Shown here piece by piece: positions 1 through 6,792 of a stretch of DNA of 19,103 bases (the first letter of the stretch is position 1; every line of letters begins with the position of its first letter). The position numbers and the translations under genes are program-made. Source of the stretch: an uncultured Clostridium sp. (GTDB taxonomy: Bacteria > Bacillota > Clostridia > Clostridiales > Clostridiaceae); assembly GCA_900539375.1 (NCBI GenBank), contig UQBY01000041.1, forward strand, positions 1-19,103. Direction: 5' to 3'. The notes under the pieces are model-generated. The model did not search any database. It saw nothing but the letters and a program-made list of their open reading frames with translations, and was not told the DNA's origin.

Positions 1-54
1 TAATTGACCTCTATATATGTTACTTATATAAGTAACATATATAGAGGTCAATTA
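1..54. repeat. Perfect 54-bp palindrome
   Basis: Bases 1-27 and 28-54 are exact reverse complements with no spacer, giving a 27-bp-arm palindrome that could extend further left beyond the window. The outer arm contains TAATTGACCTCTATATATG. There is no T-tract on either side that would make it a textbook intrinsic terminator. It could be a bidirectional transcription end, a cruciform-forming site or a recombination remnant; the sequence does not decide between these. Confidence 0.85.
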
Positions 55-80
55 TTAAAAATACAATTATAATTTTGAGG

Positions 81-164
81 ATGTTGCATCAAGAAATATC
101 AATACAATATTATAGTTGAGTAACTATTTGCTATATATTGTATTGATATTTCTTTGTGCTACAC
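81..164. repeat. Long imperfect inverted repeat (hairpin) downstream of the 149-aa gene
   Basis: A perfect 20-bp arm at 91-110 (AAGAAATATCAATACAATAT) pairs with 135-154, and pairing continues with a few mismatches out to about 81 and 164. It lies just past the stop codon of the minus-strand gene at 196-645. No U-tract follows on the minus strand, so it may block 3' ends or be a small mobile-repeat relic rather than a canonical terminator. Confidence 0.7.
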
Positions 165-195
165 TCCTTTGATTAAATCCTTATAAATTAGGTGA

Positions 196-645
196 TTAAG
201 CAATTTTAGAAATTTTTCTATTTTTAAAAGAGAAAGCTTCTTCTAAAGTCAAATTACTTGCTAGTAGATTTCTTACATTACAATCAGTATGCACATCTAC
301 ATAAATGAGAAATGATGAAAATTTAATTACATCAAAAACATTATCATTACAATGATAATGTTTTTGTTCTAATCCATAAGAAAAAAGAAAATTAGAATTT
401 TTTTCTTTATAAGCTCTTAATACATCTGTAAGTGTATTATTTTCTCCAATGGATAAAACTTCAATTAAATTTTTAGCTATATTAAATATAACAATTCCCT
501 TATCTCTACAACATAAGTGATAAAAATCAGTTGACTTAATTAGATTATAATAGGTTGCAGCTTCTGCAATACTTATTGAATCTAAATGTGCTAATGTTTT
601 CACTTTTTCCACCATAAAATTTACATCCTTAATAAAATTATTCAT
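196..645 (-). CDS. Hypothetical protein, 149 aa
   Basis: I do not recognise this protein. The ATG at 645 follows a very strong ribosome-binding site (AAGGAGGTAAC, about 5 nt upstream), so the start is well supported. The product is a soluble, mixed alpha/beta-looking protein of 149 aa with no signal peptide or transmembrane segment. It has scattered Cys and His residues, including LCCRD near residue 45 and QKHYHCND near residue 95; these could bind metal, but no standard spacing is evident. It is the last gene of a minus-strand group holB-holA-small ORF-this gene. Its own leader (725-798) has a terminator hairpin before the ribosome-binding site, so it may be expressed separately from holA. 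Function unknown. Confidence 0.75.
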   Translation of the reverse strand: MNNFIKDVNFMVEKVKTLAHLDSISIAEAATYYNLIKSTDFYHLCCRDKGIVIFNIAKNLIEVLSIGENNTLTDVLRAYKEKNSNFLFSYGLEQKHYHCNDNVFDVIKFSSFLIYVDVHTDCNVRNLLASNLTLEEAFSFKNRKISKIA

Positions 646-724
646 TTTTTGTTACCTCCTTAAATTAAATGATTAAACTAAAAAACATTTTGTTTAATTA
701 TTTAATTACATCCTTTTATTTTAA

Positions 725-798
725 TAAAAAAATCCCTAGTAAAAATTCTTACTAGAGATAATTAAATCTTGTTACTTACTGCCATTGAATAAAATGGC
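725..798 (-). promoter_or_regulatory. Leader with intrinsic terminator (attenuator-like) before the 149-aa gene
   Basis: Read on the minus strand, a small hairpin GCCATT-loop-AATGGC (798-781) is followed by a linker AGTAAGTAACAAGAT, then an 11-bp terminator stem (759-749 with 742-732, one G-U pair) and a T-tract (731-725). The ribosome-binding site follows about 65 nt later. The holB leader at 3356-3424 has the same order of parts and a similar linker. It could simply end transcripts from the small ORF upstream, or act as an attenuator. Confidence 0.6.
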
Positions 799-1077
799 CT
801 AAAAAAATATAAATATAATATTTATACATAAATATTATCATACCTTAATTGATATAACAATAATAAAATAGATATTGGTTTAATAAATATTTTAATTATA
901 TTGTCTTGAAGAATTCACATTATAAATGCATATGGAACACTAAAACAGTCTAAATAAGTTTCAATTTATGGAGTAAATTATGAAGCTCTTAAAACTTCAC
1001 CAAAAAATATTTTTATATTTAAATTTTAATACAACTTTATTTTAAATCCATACTACTTTAATTTATTGTAATTATCC
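799..1077. other. Gene-free AT-rich spacer
   Basis: I see no convincing ORF, RNA gene or repeat here. On the minus strand a TATGATAAT-like -10 sequence near 840 could be part of a promoter for the gene ending at 196, but no good -35 element is spaced with it. Confidence 0.5.
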
Positions 1078-1323
1078 TTATAATATAGTAATTTGGGCTA
1101 CAATAAAAATTTCATCCTCTTTTCTATAAAAATATATACTTATATATTTATAGAAAATTTTATTGAATAATTTAAAAGAAATGTTTAAATTCTCAATAAA
1201 TTTATTTAAATGATAATTGTATCCTGAACTTTTAAAAGTTAAAATTACTCTTTTATTATTAACTCCTTCACTTTTTAATTGAAATAGCATTTCTTAATTT
1301 CTTGATGTTTTTTTTAATTTCAT
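1078..1323 (-). pseudogene. Small ORF interrupted by an early in-frame stop
   Basis: A strong ribosome-binding site (AGGAGGTAACG) lies directly before an ATG at 1323, but that frame reads MKLKKTSRN and then stops at TAA (1294-1296). The same frame reopens two codons later at ATG 1290 as a 70-aa ORF that has no ribosome-binding site of its own. The early segment holds a run of eight A's on the coding strand. Either a nonsense mutation killed an 80-aa gene, or the real product is a short peptide. The 70-aa part is basic and aromatic-rich and is not recognised. It lies directly downstream of holA and shares the GGAGGTAAC-type signal of its neighbours. Confidence 0.5.
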
Positions 1324-1357
1324 CGTTACCTCCTAGTATATCAGTTTTTTACTGAGG

Positions 1358-2377
1358 TTAAATAAAAAGTATATTTACAAGAAAAAGTTCCAATACTGCT
1401 TTTTTATCACAATTATGCTTTAATTTTTTTTCAACCTCTACAGATTGGATTAAAATGTTTTCTAATTGTTCTAATGAAAATCTATCACTTAAATTTAAAA
1501 GCTTTTTACATATAAATTGTGGCAACTTTAGAAATACAGATATATCTTCTATATTAGCACCATTTTTTAACATATTTTTTATAGAAAACAACTTTTTAAA
1601 TTGATTTTCTATAGATATTATGACTAATATATGTTGATCTGATTTGATTAAAAGTTCATTTAGCAAAGTAATGGCCTTATTAATTTCTTTTTTTGATATT
1701 AAATCTATTAGATCGAATACATCATCTTCAGTATTATTTTTAGTTTGTAATAAGTTTATATCATTTTGGCTTATTGAACGACCATTACAAAAATTTATTA
1801 GCTTTTGTATCTCATTTTTTATTATTGCTATATTTTTAGGTATTGTATCTAAAAAATATTGTAGTTCAAAGTCTCCAATTGGATAATTTACTTGTTGAAA
1901 TAATGTTTTTGCAAAATCAAATGTTTTTTTATTTGAAAGTTCAAATGTAATAACACTAAATAGCTTATCTAATGATTTTATTTTTGAATTCTTTTTAATT
2001 GAGTCTCTCTTATTATCAATAACATAGGACATAATTAATATTGTATTTTCAGGAAAATCTTTAACATACTTTTTAAGTGAATTAAAAGATGATATGTCAC
2101 TAGCAGCTCCCTTATTATCAATAAAATTATTAGCTCTATTTATAATAACAAGTCTTTTATTTGCTATTAAAGGTAAGACATCACATGTTTCTATTAATGT
2201 ATCTAGTGAAAGGTCTATACCATCAAATATATTTAAGTCTAAATCACCATATAAGTTTTTAAACTTATTTAATAATATATTAATATTATTCTTAATTAAT
2301 TCCTCATCATATCCAGAAAAGATATAACATCCTTTGAAATCAGTTATATTTTGCTTGAAATTTTCACTACTTATCAT
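1358..2377 (-). CDS. holA: DNA polymerase III subunit delta (clamp loader)
   Basis: Delta is the clamp-loader subunit that opens the beta sliding clamp during replication. The N-terminal part matches the family: a GCYIFSGYDEELI segment in the place of the usual YLLYGxE, then NIFDG, then a CDVLPLIANKRLVIINRA region corresponding to the (L)PFFSxKRLVIV clamp-contact region. The C-terminal helical collar (about residues 210-339) is present, so at about 339 aa the protein is full length. I place the start at ATG 2377 because GGAGGTAAC sits 4 nt upstream of it; the GTG further upstream at 2392 lies inside that signal. It is 32 bp downstream of holB and in the same direction, so the two are probably co-transcribed. 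The core helices are diverged and Ile/Lys/Asn-rich, as expected for this base composition. Confidence 0.85.
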   Translation of the reverse strand: MISSENFKQNITDFKGCYIFSGYDEELIKNNINILLNKFKNLYGDLDLNIFDGIDLSLDTLIETCDVLPLIANKRLVIINRANNFIDNKGAASDISSFNSLKKYVKDFPENTILIMSYVIDNKRDSIKKNSKIKSLDKLFSVITFELSNKKTFDFAKTLFQQVNYPIGDFELQYFLDTIPKNIAIIKNEIQKLINFCNGRSISQNDINLLQTKNNTEDDVFDLIDLISKKEINKAITLLNELLIKSDQHILVIISIENQFKKLFSIKNMLKNGANIEDISVFLKLPQFICKKLLNLSDRFSLEQLENILIQSVEVEKKLKHNCDKKAVLELFLVNILFI

Positions 2378-2409
2378 AATTGTTACCTCCACAAAAATCT
2401 TATTTAGAT

Positions 2410-3333
2410 TTAGTTACCTACTTTTATCTTTGATAAACTAATAATTAAAAGACTTAATGATAAATTGAAATTACTACTAGATATATTATCTCTAAAAGTA
2501 TCAATAGTTGATATAATAAAATCTAATTGATTGTAAGAATACATATTACTAATAGTAATTAAATCATTTAAAATATCTAGGTTAATTATATCTTTATAAC
2601 CTTCTTTTAAAAAAATACAATCTCTTATAACTGTAATAATTAATAATATGAGAGTATCTTTCTTATCTTTAAATTCTATAAAAGAATTTTCATAATACTC
2701 TATAAAGTTAGGTTGAATATTACTTAAATCAAATAGTAAATTAATAATAAGATTTCTTAACTTTAAAATGCTATCATCATTTAAAAAATCTATAGCTTTT
2801 CCTGGATAACCAAAGCTATAATTAATAGCAACTTTAGTAAGAATAGGATCATAAGAAGCTATAGTTTTAATATATGCTTCAACCTCTTCATTTTTCAGAG
2901 GATATAGTTGTATTACTTGGGATCTTGACTTTATAGTATCTAAGAGACTATCTAAGCTTTCTACAAGCAATATAATATATATTCCAATTGGTGGTTCTTC
3001 TATTGTCTTTAACAAAGCATTTTGAGCTTGCACAGTAAGAGTATCACCTTTACTTATTATTATTACTTTATTTTTTCCTTCATATGCTTTTTTAGATACC
3101 TCTTCAAGCATATCCCTTACCTCATCTACACCAATTGATGCTTTAGTTGGTTTGTAAATATGTATATCTACATAATCCAAATTTTTTTCCTTATTTATTA
3201 GTTTTAATGCTACTTCTTTGGCCAATATAATTTTTCCTGAACCATCTGGTCCTAGAATTATATTAGAATGTGAAAAAGAATTATTTTCAATCCTTCTAAA
3301 TAGGTTGTTTAAAATATCATTATACCCTATCAT
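2410..3333 (-). CDS. holB: DNA polymerase III subunit delta' (clamp loader)
   Basis: Delta' is the AAA+ stator subunit of the clamp loader. Residues 28-35 are GPDGSGKI, a Walker-A-like loop with Ile in place of the usual Thr/Ser, consistent with delta' being a non-hydrolysing member. AQNALLKTIEEPP (103-115) is the family hallmark. The 'SRC' arginine-finger motif appears as SRS at 136-138, with Arg137 kept and Cys changed to Ser. The Cys-rich zinc module found after the P-loop in many delta' proteins is absent. At 307 aa it is full length. The ATG at 3333 follows AAGGAGGTAATAAC. holB and holA lie side by side here; in the Firmicutes I know they are at separate loci (holB near tmk, holA elsewhere), so this may be an extra pair. 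Confidence 0.88.
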   Translation of the reverse strand: MIGYNDILNNLFRRIENNSFSHSNIILGPDGSGKIILAKEVALKLINKEKNLDYVDIHIYKPTKASIGVDEVRDMLEEVSKKAYEGKNKVIIISKGDTLTVQAQNALLKTIEEPPIGIYIILLVESLDSLLDTIKSRSQVIQLYPLKNEEVEAYIKTIASYDPILTKVAINYSFGYPGKAIDFLNDDSILKLRNLIINLLFDLSNIQPNFIEYYENSFIEFKDKKDTLILLIITVIRDCIFLKEGYKDIINLDILNDLITISNMYSYNQLDFIISTIDTFRDNISSSNFNLSLSLLIISLSKIKVGN

Positions 3334-3355
3334 GTTATTACCTCCTTATTTATAA

Positions 3356-3424
3356 ATAAAAATCTCTAACAATTTTCACTGTTAGAGATACTTTATCTTA
3401 ATTACCTACTGTTGTAAACACAAC
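3356..3424 (-). promoter_or_regulatory. holB leader with intrinsic terminator (attenuator-like)
   Basis: On the minus strand a small hairpin GTTGT-GTTT-ACAAC (3424-3411) is followed by AGTAGGTAATTAAGAT, then a perfect 10-bp stem ATCTCTAACA...TGTTAGAGAT (3389-3362) with TTTTTAT after it. The holB ribosome-binding site follows within about 15 nt. With a promoter upstream at 3452-3480, this hairpin lies inside the holB 5' UTR, so it can act as an attenuator as well as stopping read-through from the toxin locus. I do not recognise a known riboswitch or T-box. Confidence 0.6.
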
Positions 3425-3451
3425 CAAAAGAATATATATATTTGTAATTAA

Positions 3452-3480
3452 ATTATATAATGAATAACATAAATTTACAA
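3452..3480 (-). promoter_or_regulatory. Probable sigma-A promoter for holB
   Basis: On the minus strand TTGTAA (3480-3475) and a perfect TATAAT (3457-3452) are separated by 17 bp. Transcription would start near 3445 and run through the terminator-bearing leader into holB. Confidence 0.6.
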
Positions 3481-3521
3481 CAAAATATTTACAATATATT
3501 ATAAAAAATAATATATTAAAT

Positions 3522-3868
3522 TGTTGGTTTATAACAAAGTTTGATCAAAATATCCTCATGAAATGGCTTAACTTCATAAAATTCATTTTTACTTTTTATA
3601 ACAAAGTTTGATCAAAACTTCATTATTAAATATTTTTATCTTTGGATTTTTTATAACAAAGTTTGATCAAAATTCACATCTACACATAATAAAACAATTT
3701 TTATAGTAATTATATACTGTAAGTACAAATAAGCCATGCTTCTTAAACATGGCTTACATTTGGAATTGTTAAAATTGAAAAAGATTATTGCTATTAGTTT
3801 GCCACTAGAAATTTATAGAACTTTATGATTCTAGCGAGAGAAGTTGCCTCTTGCTTGCTAAGACCATT
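3522..3868 (+). repeat. Repeat-family copy A: transposon-like left end plus conserved cassette tail
   Basis: This begins TGTTGG and carries three copies of a 23-bp repeat (TTTATAACAAAGTTTGATCA core) at 3528-3550, 3595-3617 and 3650-3672, all in the same direction. The first inter-repeat segment is conserved in copies B, C and D, so these are not CRISPR spacers. From 3680 onward, sequence shared only with copies B and C runs up to the stop of the immunity gene at 3873; it includes an ACATCTACACAT block, the hairpin at 3730-3756, and a TTGCCACTAGAAATTT block. No partner right end is visible nearby. Confidence 0.8.
3730..3756 (-). terminator. Conserved hairpin after immunity gene, probable terminator
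   Basis: A 9-bp stem TAAGCCATG/CATGGCTTA closes a 9-nt loop, followed on the minus strand by ATTTGT. Equivalent hairpins occur at 5292-5316 and 7384-7410 with paired substitutions that keep the stem intact. The U-tract is weak in this copy. Confidence 0.6.
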
Positions 3869-3872
3869 CATG

Positions 3873-4199
3873 CTAATTTGTGTAATCATAATCTAATAAC
3901 TTTGCTTTACCAATTATTTTTGAACCAGTTTGTATATTTAAATTCATACCTATTTTAATTAATGGTTTAATAGCTTCATATGCTTCATCTTCTATTGTAG
4001 GAAATTCCACCTTAACAACATACTCTTTTTCAAAAAGGTATTGCTGCAATGAATTATCATTTTTTATCGTTCCTGAAAATAATAGTTCCTTTCCAAAATT
4101 AAATGCAGGTCTTAAAATACTTCTCGCCTCTAAACCATTATCATTATAAGAACCTTTATTTATCTTTAAAAATATTATTTTAACTATTGTTATTAACAT
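3873..4199 (-). CDS. Putative immunity protein, EF-Tu domain III-like
   Basis: This is the probable immunity protein for the toxin encoded just upstream. I place the start at ATG 4199, 20 bp past the toxin stop, because AGAAGGGAT precedes it; a longer frame from 4262 would overlap the toxin by 44 bp. The 108-aa product has no signal peptide or TM segment. Its pattern, a short N-terminal strand, a RSILRPAFNF segment, LFSGTI, then IKIGMNLNIQTGSKIIGKA near the C-terminus, resembles the EF-Tu domain III beta-barrel (RPQFYF... / FAIREGGRTVGAG). That family call is from memory of the motif and is moderate at best; the immunity role is inferred from position. Confidence 0.6.
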   Translation of the reverse strand: MLITIVKIIFLKINKGSYNDNGLEARSILRPAFNFGKELLFSGTIKNDNSLQQYLFEKEYVVKVEFPTIEDEAYEAIKPLIKIGMNLNIQTGSKIIGKAKLLDYDYTN

Positions 4200-4218
4200 A
4201 ATATCCCTTCTAACTTCA

Positions 4219-4962
4219 TTAATATTTGTGTATAATTTCTTTGATTGCTTTATTAAATTCACCTAATTTATCTGCATTAATTGTTACTGTTCCATTCTTA
4301 AATATAAACCTATCAACTTGAGTAAAATCTCCTAGTTTATTTAACACATCTGTTGGTAATTTTACTTCAATTACCGCTCCAATATCAGAGTATTTCTCTG
4401 CAAACTTTAATGTTTCTTCAAAACTTAATCCAAATTGTTTGGCTTGAAGTCCATTTGGAATTACACTAAATTCTCCAGTTTTCATTACATCATAGAATTC
4501 ATCTGGTCCAACAGCTCTATACAAACTTGTTAAATTTTCTCCATTTTCACTTATTTCCTTAATAGTCTTATTAGCCTTTCTTAATGCTGAAATTTCTTTT
4601 TCAGAACCTGCTAAACCATATACTACTTCAATACCTGTATATATTATTCCTAATATATCTACTTCACCTTCAAGTGCTAACTCTACTGATTCTTGCATTA
4701 CCTCTTTTACTATTATTCCTGCAACAGTATTTTCTAAATTTACATATAAAATATATGTATTTACATTTAAATATGTTATTCCAGAAAGCACTCCTTCTGT
4801 TCTTATTACTTCCATTAACTCTGCTAATGAAAAATATCCTGTTGGGTCTATATAATTAACTGGATTTGCATTTGCATATAAATATTTATGAAGGCTTACT
4901 GGGTCATCTACTGAGCCTAAATATGAATCCATACTTGTAAATCTTCCTGTTGTGATATCCAT
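4219..4962 (-). CDS. Orphan RHS C-terminal tip with ADP-ribosyltransferase-like toxin domain
   Basis: This is a displaced toxin tip of the RHS protein. Residues 1-43 are the end of the RHS core (MDITTGRFTSMDSYLG ... NPVNYIDPTGY), closing with the DPxG junction. Residues 45-140 are a hydrophobic/helical pretoxin linker homologous to that of the next cassette. The toxin domain from about residue 146 (LYRAVGPDEF, SVIPNGLQAKQFG, AVIEVKLP, ending with a hydrophobic/Asn-rich strand) has the shape of RHS-linked ADP-ribosyltransferase-type domains with an early Tyr-Arg; I cannot confirm the NAD-binding residues. The start at ATG 4962 is set by GGAG 8 nt upstream inside the 50-bp module; the GTG at 4971 overlaps that signal. 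No secretion signal: export would need recombination onto the full RHS protein. Confidence 0.75.
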   Translation of the reverse strand: MDITTGRFTSMDSYLGSVDDPVSLHKYLYANANPVNYIDPTGYFSLAELMEVIRTEGVLSGITYLNVNTYILYVNLENTVAGIIVKEVMQESVELALEGEVDILGIIYTGIEVVYGLAGSEKEISALRKANKTIKEISENGENLTSLYRAVGPDEFYDVMKTGEFSVIPNGLQAKQFGLSFEETLKFAEKYSDIGAVIEVKLPTDVLNKLGDFTQVDRFIFKNGTVTINADKLGEFNKAIKEIIHKY

Positions 4963-4963
4963 A

Positions 4964-5013
4964 AGTGACACTCCAAATTTTATATTTGGTTAGTGGAACT
5001 ACTCAGTAGAGAT
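4964..5013 (-). promoter_or_regulatory. 50-bp module giving stop, ribosome-binding site and start to the orphan tip
   Basis: The intact gene reads AGATATATGGATACC at this point. Here exactly 50 bp are inserted between AGATA and TATGGAT. On the minus strand the module ends the upstream RHS frame at once (AGA-TAA), carries a CTACTGAGTAG inverted repeat, and has a CCAAAT-ATAAA-ATTTGG hairpin whose right arm includes the first G's of the GGAG Shine-Dalgarno, 8 nt before the ATG. A 51-bp homologue sits at the same site in the next cassette. Confidence 0.75.
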
Positions 5014-5134
5014 TATCTTGCTCTTAAATAGTAATATCCTGTTGTATTATCTTTTTCTTCTCCAGCAAATAGGTAGGTATTTTTTGTTGTTCCTGTGCTG
5101 TTTATTAAGTTTCCTGCATTATCATAAGTATAGC
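5014..5134 (-). pseudogene. RHS-core fragment upstream of orphan tip
   Basis: This remnant encodes SYTYDNAGNLINSTGTTKNT and then YLFAGEEKDNTTGYYYLRAR before stopping at the 50-bp module. It begins abruptly at the TGTTG terminus of repeat copy B. It joins two parts of the main RHS core that are about 370 bp apart there (main positions near 9330 and 8940) through the shared GGAAACTTAATAAA. It has no start of its own and is not a working gene, but offers homology for recombination with the main RHS gene. Confidence 0.75.
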
Positions 5135-5418
5135 TGTTGATTTATAACAAAGTTTGATCAAAATATTCTCATGAAATGGCTTAACTTTGTAAAATTCATT
5201 TTTACTTTTTATAACAAAGTTTGATCAAAATTTACATCTACACATACCTAAAACAATTTTTGTAGTATATAATTACTACAAACACAAAAACAAGTCATGT
5301 TTCTTAAACATGACTTATTTTTGAAATTGTTAAATTTGAAAAAATTATTGCTATTAGCTTGCCACTAGAAATTTTATGAAATCTTATGGTCTTAGTGAGA
5401 AAATTGAGTTCTTGCTTG
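5135..5418 (+). repeat. Repeat-family copy B: transposon-like left end plus conserved cassette tail
   Basis: This begins TGTTGA and has two 23-bp repeats at 5141-5163 and 5208-5230, then the same ACATCTACACAT and TTGCCACTAGAAATTT blocks as copies A and C. It ends at the immunity stop codon (CTTGCTTGCTA contains the stop). Compared with copy A it lacks the third repeat. Confidence 0.8.
5292..5316 (-). terminator. Conserved hairpin after immunity gene, probable terminator
   Basis: The stem is AAGTCATG/CATGACTT with the loop TTTCTTAAA on the plus strand; on the minus strand it is followed by GTTTTTGTG, a reasonable U-tract. Relative to copy A one C-G pair has become T-A. Confidence 0.65.
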
Positions 5419-5967
5419 CTACCTCTCATTTAGTTCTTTAAGTATTATTTGTTCTATTTCTTTAATATCACTTTTATTGTTATAGCTTAATATCCTTAAT
5501 AATATCTTTGCTACTAACCCAAAAATTGATGAACTTGAGCCAATATATCCATGTCCACCTATATCAAAAGTTATAATACCAGATGAACAATCTATTGAAT
5601 TTAAATAGTTACTAGCAACGTTCATTATATATCTTGAGTATTCTAACGGAATTCCAGCATGTACTTCATCAAAGTTAGAAACTAACATATTTTCAATAAT
5701 TTTTTCATCTTCTTTACTTGAATTAACTTTTATTACTAGCTTTTTAGTGTCTTCATACTTATAACTTATACCTAATAAAGCATAATTACTAGAATGTCTA
5801 TGTTTTAAATTTACTTCCAGCACATAGGATACACTATCCCACTTAACCCATTTATTTTTTAAAATCACTTTCTGTAATTGCTCTATACATTTATATTCTA
5901 TATTGGGTTTTTCATTTATCCATAAGTTACATTTTTTCATTATACCCAAATTTCTTAAAACTATCAT
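5419..5967 (-). CDS. Putative immunity protein, possibly EF-G domain IV-like
   Basis: The ATG overlaps the toxin stop as ATGA and GGAGG lies 7 nt upstream, so toxin and immunity translation are coupled. The 182-aa product is soluble, with no signal peptide or TM segment. I do not recognise it with confidence. The segment AGIPLEYSRYIM ... GIITFDIGGHGYIGSSSSIF ... LVAKILLRIL recalls EF-G domain IV (GGVIPxEYIPAV ... GSYHxVDSSExAFKLAAS), which would make it a translation-factor look-alike. That is my reading of a weak pattern. The role as antidote to the adjacent toxin is inferred from the position and coupling, which are standard for RHS immunity genes. Confidence 0.65.
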   Translation of the reverse strand: MIVLRNLGIMKKCNLWINEKPNIEYKCIEQLQKVILKNKWVKWDSVSYVLEVNLKHRHSSNYALLGISYKYEDTKKLVIKVNSSKEDEKIIENMLVSNFDEVHAGIPLEYSRYIMNVASNYLNSIDCSSGIITFDIGGHGYIGSSSSIFGLVAKILLRILSYNNKSDIKEIEQIILKELNER

Positions 5968-6791
5968 TTATTTTCCTCCCAAAATCTTTTCCAAGCAAGC
6001 GAAAATTGCGATGAATTATTTGCAATAACCTCTGGATGATAAACTGAAAACTGAGATACTTCATATTTACTTAATGCTAAACTATGTGCAATATCATAAG
6101 CACTTTCAAAGTCCATTGTCTTAGTCAAGTCTTCCATAATATAAGATTCAGCCAACTCATGCATGTAAAAACTTGCATCTGCTCCTGTTATCTTTTCACC
6201 ATTTTTCATAGCATTTTCTAATCTTCTTATCATATCTACATTTGGCTGATATGTTTCAAATTGATTAATATGATTTTTTACAATATTTAACCCCTTTTCA
6301 CTAACATTTAACTCCTTATTTGCCAACTTACCTAGTCCATTTCCACTTGAATTAACACCTGAACTATGTGCTCCTGTTCTTATTTTATGGTTACTATTAT
6401 TATTTTTTAACATTGAAAACTCTTTCTCTGAATTTGCTAAACCATAAACAACCTCAACACCAGTCCACATTATGCTATAAATATCTACATCGCCTTCAAG
6501 AAGCAGTTCAAAACTTTCATCAATTACTTCTTTTAATATCTTTCCACCTATTGAAGCTTCCCCAAGTCTTATATACCAACAGTACATATTTATTTTTAAT
6601 GTTGTTATGTCAGTTAATATAAGTTGTATTTTTAATGCAAGATTCATTTCTCCATATGAATTATATCCTGTTGGGTCTATATAATTAACTGGATTTGCAT
6701 TTGCATATAAATATTTATGAAGGCTTACTGGGTCATCTACTGAGCCTAAATATGAATCCATACTTGTAAATCTTCCTGTTGTGGTATCCAT
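5964..6791 (-). CDS. Orphan RHS C-terminal tip with unrecognised toxin domain
   Basis: Residues 1-43 are the RHS-core end up to IDPTGY. Residues 45-135 are a pretoxin linker clearly related to that of the neighbouring cassette (shared TGVEVVYGLANSEKE, LLEGDVDI). The toxin domain follows a Gly/Ser/Asn-rich joint and covers about residues 155-275. It contains GLNIVKNHINQF, KITGADASFYMHELAES, AYDIAHSLALSKYEVSQFS and YHPEVI, ending near FWEENK. The HELAES and AH/YHPEV histidines and acids are candidate catalytic residues; I cannot assign a family. The start at ATG 6791 is set by GGAG in the 51-bp module. No signal peptide. It overlaps its immunity gene by 4 bp (ATGA). Confidence 0.75.
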   Translation of the reverse strand: MDTTTGRFTSMDSYLGSVDDPVSLHKYLYANANPVNYIDPTGYNSYGEMNLALKIQLILTDITTLKINMYCWYIRLGEASIGGKILKEVIDESFELLLEGDVDIYSIMWTGVEVVYGLANSEKEFSMLKNNNSNHKIRTGAHSSGVNSSGNGLGKLANKELNVSEKGLNIVKNHINQFETYQPNVDMIRRLENAMKNGEKITGADASFYMHELAESYIMEDLTKTMDFESAYDIAHSLALSKYEVSQFSVYHPEVIANNSSQFSLAWKRFWEENK

Positions 6792-6792
6792 A

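Noticed and set aside
3356..3424. T-box or known riboswitch in the holB leader
   Set aside because: No T-box antiterminator sequence and no consensus of the purine, SAM, c-di-GMP, fluoride or preQ1 classes that I can recognise; only a small hairpin plus terminator.
3528..3672. Three regularly spaced 23-bp repeats looked like a small CRISPR array
   Set aside because: The segments between repeats are conserved in copies B, C and D, spacing is uneven (67 and 55 bp), and the same repeats form the ends of a bounded 261-bp element. There are no cas genes.
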